In this document: piece after piece, positions 55,933 through 64,000 of the stretch
Layout of the letters: every line of letters starts with the position of its first letter
How positions within the stretch are numbered: position 1 is the stretch's first letter
Assembly: GCA_009193035.1 (NCBI GenBank)
Contig: SWDT01000089.1
Coordinates: 62,001-126,000 of the forward strand
Origin: Halicephalobus mephisto
Taxonomy: Eukaryota > Nematoda > Chromadorea > Rhabditida > Panagrolaimidae
Length of the DNA stretch: 64,000 nt
Reading direction: 5' to 3'
Notes under the pieces: model-generated
Told to the model about the DNA's origin: nothing
What the model saw: the letters and a program-made list of their open reading frames with translations, nothing else
Database searches by the model: none
Program-made: the position numbers and the translations under genes

Positions 55933-58396
55933 AATAGCTTGAAAAGACTAGTTTAGACAGAAACGATTATGGCTGCTTATTTCACTATTATCAAAATATT
56001 TTCGGAGAAATTATAACATACTGTACATAAATAAAAGTAAATATATTAGAAGCTGTCGCTATATAAAAATTTTTATGACATTCCTGTTACCAAAGAAGAG
56101 CATACCTTTCATTTGGAGCAGGTGTTTCAACTGTTTCTTCTTAATTCTTCGTCCTCTAAATGTTGGTAATTATCAGCTCTGATCGAAATAAGCAAGTATA
56201 TGTTGAATTCTCTTTAGCAATGTAATAATATCTGGACTTTCTGAAAGTTGAAGTGTAATCGGAACATTAATTTTGCTGAGCATTGTAGTTGAAAAAAGAA
56301 TTGACAATATCCACAGAAATTAATATTAGGAGCTATTATCTAGCAAAAGGATTTGTTTCGAGATAACCGACATCTGTTTAGTGAAAACTTCTGGAAAACA
56401 AATTAAGGCATCTAAACCGTAACACAAAAGAAGTGTGGAGTAAATTCGATTTGCTTTATTAAACTTGTCAAGTTTTAGATAGTTGATAATTAGCAAAAAA
56501 AGTTACGTATAGCTATCTCTTTCGTGTCACTTATTTGTTGCAAAACTACCAACACATGTCATACAATCATTACAACACTTATGATTCAGACATTTGCATT
56601 CCGAACGTTTATATTACAATCTCGCAGTTATACCTGTGTAAGAAGTATTTATAATAAGATAATTAGACCCGCAAATGCTTAATCTGAAATCAGAACTGAA
56701 TTCTGAAGACTAATTCAAATTTTAAGAACATGGAAGATTCCATTTTGGAGTTTCATACAAAAATGGAAATATACTTTGAATGGTTTTTAAAATTTTATAT
56801 AAAAATAGAAGATTGTTTCGAATAAGTTTTTAATTTTTAAGTTAAAGCTGTTTGAATTACAACATGAATCCTCACAACACAGATGTTATACAATTATTTT
56901 TTATATTTACTGTAGTTTTATAAGAATAAATAGATGAAGAAAGTGAGGAAATTACCTTGCGTAAGATAAAAAGGATAAGCCGATTAGTTGTCCAAATATT
57001 TAGGAAAGGGAAAGAAAGGATGAATAGATTATATTTTATGTTTTGTGATGTGCTATCAATCGTATGATTATTTTTGAAAACTGAAAGCGGATAAATGCCA
57101 CATTTGTTCATCGATCATCTACTCCTTAATCTTTGAACAAAATTCCAATTTCCGTCTTAATTGGAAAGTGTTAGGAATTCATTTGAAGATAATTTTGTTG
57201 CAATTTTACAACAACTATTCTTTGTTGTAATTGTGTACTTTTGTTATAAAAACCTAAGTACAAACTAGATAGTTGTTTTCCAAGCTTAAAATTTGTATCA
57301 TAATTGGTTTATCTTTTTTTCAGCTTTAAGCATCGTAAAAAGCGAAATTAACTCTCACAGTAAATTTTTTGATGATTATAATGAACTCGTTCAAAATATA
57401 AATTAGATCTAAAATGAATGTAGAAGTTGAAAGAAATTAGTATCAATTGCTTTACGAGTATTTAAGCAAGAAATTCACAATATTAAAGTGTTCATAGTTT
57501 GGTAGATAGAAGAGACGTCAATCATCGTTTTCTAGTGCCTGTATTTTGTTGTTTACTTCTAATTAGGCATCTTTTTCTCAAAGGAAATCTTGTGAATAAG
57601 CACCAAGTTTTTGGATTTTGTTATCTAATTTTGTAAACAAAATAATTGCACAAAATAAGGAAGATTAAAGTGCACTTTGATTATGAAAAAAAATCAGGAT
57701 TGATATCAACTAAATAATCTATATAGCTAATTATATGAAAATGATTACCATTATTCAAAAAACCCGGATAGTGCAAAAGGTGGAAGATATCTTAATTTAA
57801 ACTGACTTAGGAATTATCTGGAGCATTATCATTGTAGCAGCAGGAATAAACTTTGAAACATTTACCGACTTTATTATTAAATCCTTTTGTTTTTTGATTT
57901 CGGACTCATATTTCAACGAATTTACTGAAAAGTAAATTCACCACTTGAATATACTATTAAAAGAATATTTACAGCATTGTAATGGACTTTCGAAGTGGTT
58001 GTACAATTTGAGAGTTTATAGTAGTATTTCTTTTTTTAATCCAATACTTTTTAATAATGTTCTTCAGTTTTTCTGCCTTTTTGAAACATTGGATGAGTAG
58101 AATAAAGAACTTTGTAACTGCCGAGGATTCGAAAATTGTCTATTCATGAACTATTTCTATTTTAATTTCAGAATTTCACATTTTTGCAGCTTATAAAGAA
58201 ATAAAAATGAATGAAAATTTGTTCAAAAGTTTTTTATCTTTTCCGAATTAAAAATCGAAGAGATTTAGTTATCTAAATAATGCTTGTGCTAATCTTTTCT
58301 TGTTAAAGTAGATGTCTTTTGATAACATTCAATTGACAGTATGCTTATGACGCTTCAGTGGTTTATTAAAATAGCGCTTTTTGAATCTGGAGGATT

Positions 58397-58402
58397 CACG
58401 TG
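58397..58402. promoter_or_regulatory. E-box upstream of Srt gene 5
   Basis: CACGTG about 140 bases before the ATG. E-boxes are known in promoters of several C. elegans chemoreceptor families. It is not present at the same position in the other array members, so support is weak. Confidence 0.25.
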
Positions 58403-58490
58403 AGCAATTTTTTATTCTCTGTGCTACGATCAAAAAGATTATAAGCCACTAAATGCATGCTTTTGTCAATGAGATGGTGCCGTAGTAAAC

Positions 58491-58500
58491 GTATATAATA
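58491..58500 (+). promoter_or_regulatory. TATA box of Srt gene 5
   Basis: CGTATATAATAAGG about 47 bases before the ATG. Confidence 0.55.
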
Positions 58501-58538
58501 AGGCCATAGATTCATATTCACAATTACAGTAAGGAAAA

Positions 58539-60190
58539 ATGAATGCTCTGCTGTTCGACCCGGAGTATATCAGCAAATATTACAACTGCTCTGGAAGAAC
58601 CTACGAAGAATGGCAAGCTCTCGGAAAGCCGAACGTTCTTCTGGGTTTTATGTATGGTTTTCTTGGAGTCATATTCATGATGATCTTGTTGCCATTCATG
58701 GTGGTCTTCATGAAGTCTGATCTGATGAAGCATTCTTGCTACAAGGTGAATTTTCTAACAAAATCTTTCCTTGCATGGATATTCTGTTTCAGATAATGTT
58801 CTTCCTCGGGATCATTGACTGTATCCAGATTCCAGTAGGAGGGACCTACTGTGGATACGCAGCGGCTGTAGGAATGGTTCATTGCATGGCTCCGACGATC
58901 AACTATATTTTTGGAGGACTTGCTCTATCCTGTTGGGGTGCTGGATCCACGACTTGCATGCTCCTCGCCATCAACCGTTGCATCGACGTGATGAATCCGC
59001 AACTTGGACAGAAGCTTTTCAGTGGGAAAAAGACTCTCATTTGGTTAGCGATTCCTGTTGTGTACTTCATTGGTTTCTTCTTCTTCCACACTACAGTAAC
59101 CTTCAACTCAAATTTGTACGCTTTCTTCTACGATCCTTTTCTTGGGACTCCCGAAAGAAACGGTACTGTTGACAATGAACATGTAAGAAATTTAATTTTC
59201 TTTAATATTTTCATTTTGTAATTACAGTACCCTCATATGGTACAGTCAATTCATAACATCGCTGTGGTCATTGTTCTTGTCTTTGCGTACGGTGGCTTGC
59301 TTATCCATCTCTCTATCCAAACTGCAAAGTCTGAGAATTCAATCAAGATAAGTAAACTTCAGAAACAGACTTTTATCCAGTGTACCGTAGTCTGTGCTGG
59401 GACATTCATTGCTGCTCTTGTCTACGTAAGTTTATTTTTGTTTAAAGAAAAACTAAGTTCAGATTAATTGGGGGAGTACTTCGTGAAGAAATTTTCCATT
59501 TAAGAATCACTTCATGATTTTTACTTTTTCTGTATTAGCCTAAATCATATTGTTTTTTCTATTAAAGCATATATAGGAATGTATAGTATACGTAAATTGT
59601 ACTAAGAGTATATACAATAACGAAAAAACACATGATTGGGGTTAAAAACTTGTCCGAAAGAGTTGATTTACTTCAAACCTTTCTCTCATATTGAAAATTA
59701 GATAGTTAAATTTTTTAAATTACAGCAGCGATATAAAAGACAAAAAGCAATACAATTGATAGAATCTTTCCTGAAATTCTTAGCGGTTTCTTTGGATTCA
59801 TGAAGATATCGCCGTTCCGATCAAAGTTCAAGTTTCAATATAACAAAAAAGTAAAACTTATTAAACGATTCCTAAGAAAATCGTCCTCTCTGATGACTTA
59901 TTGGAATAATCCGATGTTGATTTTTGGAATTGTTGTTTCACTGTCTCAAATTTCAGGTCTACATGCAATTTCTACCAACCCCAGTCTGGGTCGTCATTTG
60001 TGGAGAAATCTCCTGGCAGTTCAGTCATGGAGCTGCTGGGATATCCTATGCTCTCTTCAACACCACAATGAGAAAAGAACTAGTCAGAATCTTCTGTTCT
60101 AACATAAAAATCGGTCCGAATACAGGAAACTTCGGCAATAAGAAATCTCCGGTTGTAATTAGTGAACAATTCTCTCATCTGGAATATTGA
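58539..60190 (+). CDS. Srt-family chemoreceptor, gene 5 of the array
   Basis: Exons 58539-58745, 58793-59182, 59228-59425 and 59957-60190 encode 342 residues, all introns phase 0. Exon lengths 207, 390 and 198 match gene 3 exactly; only the last exon is one codon longer. The same motifs are present: ISKYYNCSGRTYEEWQALGK, KSDLMKHSCYKIMFFLGIID, VGMVHCMAPTINYIFGG, STTCMLLAINRCIDVMNPQL, LFSGKKTLIWLAIPV, DPFLGTPERNGTVDNEH and FSHGAAGISYALFNTTMRKE. The last intron is 531 bp. Codon use is less AT-biased than in the neighbouring spacers, and no defect was seen. Antisense and +2-frame open stretches in exon 2 are shadows. Confidence 0.93.
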
Positions 60191-61230
60191 TAATTGGTAA
60201 TTTCTTCAGCTGCATTTACAGTAATCCTATGATAAACAATTAATAGAAACTGTAACTTTATTTTGTATTTTTTAAAATAAGGAGACAAGTTAAGCCAATT
60301 ACTCGTTAGAAGCTTCAGGAATCGAAAAACATCTAAGTTGTGTTTGTTTTTGCAATATGTCAAACAATATTATTTTTAAAAATAAAAATAATTAATTACT
60401 AAATGCGTCTACACATTAATTTCCTGGTTTGTGATCTTTGAATAACATTACCAGATATCATACAGAATTCTGAAATTCCCTAAAATTTACTGTTTCTGAA
60501 ATCTAACAAGAAAAAAAATTAAATTTTACAGATTTTGATTAAAGCAAAAATTTTTTAAAATCTTCGTCGTGATAATTTTTTTGAATTTCATACATATTTC
60601 AAATTTTTAAAACAACATAATGTTATTATCAAAGACTAAAGATGAACGAAAAATCAGATGACTTGTTTTCAAGTTCTATATCGATTTCACAGTTGACTTG
60701 TTATTGTCTTTTTTTCAATTACAAATATCGTAAAAAATGACGTTAATTTTTGTCACAATTTTCCAGAACATCACAAAAAATTCATTCATTTTCAATCATA
60801 AGTGAAAATTGTAGTCAAAAATAACGGAAAAAGTTAATTATTACCACGAAGTCTGATATTTGCGACAAATTCGTTTGTTTCTAAGTGGGAATATAATTTG
60901 GAATCAAAATTCGTCTACAATACAATACAAAAAAATCTGGTTTATCCATCTTCGTGGTGGAGCAGATTCTTCAGTCTCCTTCAATATTCCCCACGATCCT
61001 TGGTGAGTTGTTGCGAAATTCGTCTAATAATTGAATAAAGTCCGGAATTTTAAGTTTTTTGTTAAACATTTTTCTATTATTGTAAACAAAGCTTTCGGGA
61101 CTTGTCTTTTCGATCTGACATCTTTATTCTAAGATATAAAGTTTATATAATCCTAGGAGCGGTGGTGGTGATCAGAGCTGTATCGTTCATATTGGATATA
61201 TTTTAATTACGAAATAAATCCGTTATAGAT
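60191..61230. other. Spacer downstream of Srt gene 5
   Basis: AT-rich with no frame that looks coding. 60900-61010 is slightly more complex (CATCTTCGTGGTGGAGCAGA). Nothing else recognised. Confidence 0.45.
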
Positions 61231-61233
61231 GAC

Positions 61234-61681
61234 TACACATAAAAAAGAGTGTATTAAAGCGGTTTTAATATATCGATATGTTAAATAGAATATATTTGAT
61301 AGATCATAACCGTTTTTATATATCGATATATTGAATACAATATATCTGATATATTAAAACCGTTGTAATATACCGGTACATTATATGCAATACACTGATA
61401 TCACACTTAATATATCGATATATTGAATAAAATGCATCTGACATATCAGAACCGTTTTAATATACCGGTACATTGTATGCAATACACTGATATCACACTT
61501 AGTGTATCAACACATTAAATAGAATATCTCTAATACATCAGAACCGTTTTAATATACTGGTACATTGTATGCAATATACTGATATCACACTTAATATATC
61601 GATATATTGAATACAATGCATCTGATATATTAAAACCGTTTTAATATGCCGATGCATTGTATGTCATATACCTTTTTTGTA
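61234..61681. mobile_element. MITE-B copy 3
   Basis: The left end TACACATAAAAAAGAGTG and the right end ACCTTTTTTGTA are inverted and TA-bounded. The interior has about five units of ATATCGATATATTGAATACA, ATATATCTGATATATTAAAA and CCGTTTTAATATACCGGTAC of about 80 bp, as in copy 1. Confidence 0.75.
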
Positions 61682-61941
61682 TTCCGTTAATTACACCTTG
61701 AAAGGGAATACGAGTCACTTCAAAATCTGCAATAACAGTAAATTTTACGTCTTCATCTTAGGAGATAATCTCAGCTTTCTTAACTTCTGCAGTAAGAAGC
61801 GAAATTATCCCCAAAGTCCACTTTTGTCGAACTGAATTTAATCTTTACTTGTCTCATTAAAATCTAATAAAAGCAAAATTAGTTGTTTCAACATTTTATG
61901 GCAGTGTAAAAACCAGAATCTTAATTTGAGTCTGAATCAGT

Positions 61942-62131
61942 CTAGTATGAAGGTACGTTGTCGAATCCGGGACGAGTGAACATTCGTTCTGCTTTCCGTT
62001 CTTTCGGCTTCTCCAAGGCTGTGTAACTGGCGTGTTTCGGCACGGCAAATTCAGAAACATCATGGTAGGAGACTTGACCTCGATCAGCAGGAGCAACAAC
62101 TTGTTCTTCTACAGTATCCGGCACGAATGGT
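61942..62131 (-). CDS. 3'-terminal exon of an unidentified gene (paralogue of 63766-63968)
   Basis: On the minus strand the exon starts after TTTATTTCAG and runs to TAG: RPFVPDTVEEQVVAPADRGQ, VSYHDVSEFAVPKHASYTAL, then EKPKERKAERMFTRPGFDNV and PSY. One base completes the first codon (phase 2). The tail is charged and Pro-rich with no membrane segment. It matches the exon at 63766-63968 in the FVPDxxEE opening and the VPSY ending. No partner exon was found in 62135-63760, so it may belong to a gene whose other exons lie beyond the window, or be an orphan duplicate. Family unknown. Confidence 0.5.
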
Positions 62132-63254
62132 CTGAAATAAATTTTGTAAACAATTTTCACTTTATCCTTGCAATTTTCACTCGATAATTGAACCTTTATT
62201 AATCGCATTTGAAAATTATTAGATACAACCAAAAGTGAAAAAAATAAAATTGAGTGAAAATTGCAAGGATCGAAGGCAGTGGATTTGGTTTAGACACGGC
62301 TCCAGATGTCAGGATAGCTATCTGTTTTTTCTAATCTATGTTCAGATAGTAATTGGAATCTTCAACGACTATCTTGAGAACTACAGTTATTTACAGTATA
62401 TTTCTAATTTAAAAAATTAAAAGATAACCAATTTAGTGCTCGAGAAATAAATCAAACATCATTCGTGTTAGGACCATGATTCGAAATTTTTAAGAAATAA
62501 AAATTAGAAAAATCATTAAATAAAAAAGACCGCGGTCCCACCACGAAAAATGTTTAAAAACCAGTAACAAAGATAGTGATGAAAGAATTAAAAAAAAGAA
62601 TTTTCCACATCTGGACCATTTTTCAGAAAAATTTTTTTTTTAAATTTAAAAAATTTCTAAATGTTTTTGATTTCGTCACGAATAATATTCAATTCGCTTT
62701 TCGATCATTAGTTTTTTAAATATTTTTCGTGGTGAAATCAATGTTTAATTTTCTTTAATTTTTAAAAATAAAATTCAAATTTAGGTTCTGACATGAATTT
62801 TCTTTAATTTTCATTTTGACCACGAACTAACAAAAGAAGATACTGTACTCGAAGTGGTCTTCTGAAACAAGTTATACCTGGCTCTATATCTTATGAGATA
62901 TGTATTCAGAATCCATATTTAATTTTGTCAAATGCTCTTCTAAAATAAATGAAATAAATGTTTGAAATTTCATATATTGAAAATTGGAAAAAAAGTATTT
63001 TTTACGTGTTCTTTGAAATTTAACGATTTCATTTTTGAAGATGTTCTTTTTTTTTAACTTAGTCTATTTTAATAATTTTGTTTTATAATTAAATAATTTT
63101 CCTCGATGATTACAGCTGCTTAATTGGCTTTTCGAAAAGCGATTAAAAACATGAGAAAACACAATTCTAATTTTTGTGATTTTCCAAATTACCTTTTTTC
63201 AGAAGATCGTTTAACAGAAATCAAATACAGGTTCTGAATCAGTATTTTAAGAGC
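62132..63254. other. Interval between the two terminal exons
   Basis: AT-rich DNA. The short inverted pair CTTGCAATTTTCACTC (near 62167) and GAGTGAAAATTGCAAG (near 62252) could form a hairpin with an 84-bp spacer. 62440-62830 has diverged GTGGTGAAATC and TTTTTCGTGGT motifs. No exon recognised. Confidence 0.45.
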
Positions 63255-63419
63255 TACATACAAAAAGCGTAACTTTTAGTTCAGTAACGAATGTAAATCG
63301 TCACTATTACTTTTTAATTTCCGCCACAAAAGTCAAATATTCATGAAAAATGTGACGATTGTTACATTTTTGTTGTATTTCGCGATTGTTAAAGAACCAA
63401 AAATTACGCTTTTTGTGTA
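63255..63419. mobile_element. MITE-A copy 4
   Basis: ACAAAAAGCGTAACTTTTAG at the left is inverted to CCAAAAATTACGCTTTTTGT then GTA at the right. The interior contains AATCGTCACTATTACTTTTT and AAAAATGTGACGATTGTTAC. TA-bounded. Confidence 0.85.
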
Positions 63420-63489
63420 TTGGAACTGTTTTCGGATAGTGACTAGAAAGCCCTGATTTAAGTTCGAAACAGACACTATCCAAAGTCTC

Positions 63490-63653
63490 TACCCACAAAA
63501 AAGTAACTTTTAGTTCAATAACAAATATAAATCGTCACTATTATTTTTTAATTTCCGTCACAAAAGTCAAATATTCATGAAAAATGTGACGATTGTGTCG
63601 GATTTCTATTTCGCAATTGTTAAAGAACCAAAAATTACGTTTTTTTGTGTGTA
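63490..63653. mobile_element. MITE-A copy 5
   Basis: TACCCACAAAAAAGTAACTT at the left and AAAATTACGTTTTTTTGTGT then GTA at the right, with the same interior as copy 4, 70 bp away and in the same orientation. TA-bounded. Confidence 0.85.
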
Positions 63654-63765
63654 CAAAATGGTATATAACTTGTTTCAAAAACCACTTTTAGTAAAGTATT
63701 TTCCTTTTGTAAGTTACTGGTTTTTCAATAGGATTAATAAAGGCCGTGTGTAAGTTCCTGAGGAT

Positions 63766-63968
63766 CTAATCGACGGGGTTATAAGAAGGGACAATGTCGA
63801 CTTGAGACCTGTAAAAAGCGTGTTGAGCCTTCTGCATCGGCGGCGGACTCATCGAGACGGTCTCGGGAACAGAAGCCCGGGAAATCTCGTCCTCGTTGTG
63901 TTGGACGATCTTGACTGGTTGAGGTTTCGCGATTAGAGTTTCTTCCAAAGGATCAGGCACGAATTTTT
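63766..63968 (-). CDS. 3'-terminal exon of an unidentified gene (partial, runs off the right edge)
   Basis: On the minus strand the exon begins after TTTAAATTTCAG and ends TAG: KFVPDPLEETLIAKPQPVKI, VQHNEDEISRASVPETVSMS, PPPMQKAQHAFYRSQVDIVP, then SYNPVD. Two bases complete the first codon (phase 1). The remaining exons must lie beyond position 64000. The peptide is hydrophilic and Pro/Glu-rich, like a cytoplasmic tail. It is paralogous to the exon at 61942-62131, but the splice phase differs. Family not recognised. Confidence 0.55.
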
Positions 63969-64000
63969 CTGAAATTTAAATTTTGTTTTTATTTTAAATT

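Larger units (their letters stand above)
55267..58490. other. Spacer between the Srt pseudogene and gene 5
   Basis: AT-rich, mostly non-repetitive. It carries a transposase-like remnant at 55747-55932. An E-box CACGTG lies near 58397, about 140 bases before gene 5. No other gene recognised. Confidence 0.5.

Noticed and set aside
1..64000. tRNA, rRNA and snRNA genes
   Set aside because: Visual search for GGTTCGAATCC-type T-arms and other conserved blocks gave nothing convincing; TTCGAATCCTTGG near 32.5 and 32.8 kb is part of a tandem repeat. A tRNAscan-SE and Infernal run would settle this.

Overview
The window is nuclear DNA of a rhabditid nematode, probably Caenorhabditis or a close relative. 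The evidence is spliced genes with many introns of about 45-70 bp ending in TTTCAG or TTTTAG, a tandem family of nematode-specific Srt chemoreceptors, a GT92 (DUF23) gene, and AT-rich intergenic DNA full of motifs such as TACTGTAATTTTT and CGTGTCGGGACCA, which I associate with Caenorhabditis genomes. No bacterial, plasmid, CRISPR, rRNA or tRNA signal was seen.

Layout. 1-1075 (+): 3' end of an OLRN-1/Raw-like gene. 2137-2853 (-): TAF7, a TFIID subunit, convergent with it. 2.9-20.8 kb: a large gene-poor, AT-rich block packed with tandem satellites, broken by short higher-complexity islands that may be regulatory. 20831-23547 (+): an Odd-skipped zinc-finger transcription factor. 23.5-27.7 kb: more repeats, including a satellite related in inverted orientation to one at 10 kb. 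27671-30398 (+): a membrane GT8 glycosyltransferase. 30.4-33.9 kb: minisatellites. 33919-36863 (+): a divergent GT92 glycosyltransferase, tail to tail with 36949-39534 (-), a cytochrome P450.

From about 39 kb the DNA becomes less repetitive and holds a tandem array of five Srt chemoreceptor genes on the + strand: intact copies at 42946, 46735, 51129 and 58539, and a decayed copy at 54429. The first two share nearly identical ends around a diverged centre, as expected for gene conversion. The last two lack two of the five introns of the first pair. Between them lie a solo-LTR-like element, a MULE-like transposase remnant and decayed duplicated spacer. The right edge has two paralogous 3'-terminal exons on the minus strand (61942-62131 and 63766-63968).

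Three TA-flanked inverted-repeat element families are described here as MITE-A, -B and -C. One MITE-C copy abuts a P450 splice donor. The genes do not form one pathway: they are neighbouring transcription, glycosylation, oxidation and chemosensation genes. From memory, the C. elegans counterparts olrn-1, odd-2, taf-7.1, T10B10.8 and cyp-13B lie on chromosome X, so X linkage is a reasonable hypothesis. Exons were called by eye from splice consensus and reading-frame continuity. All intron phases quoted were checked by counting.
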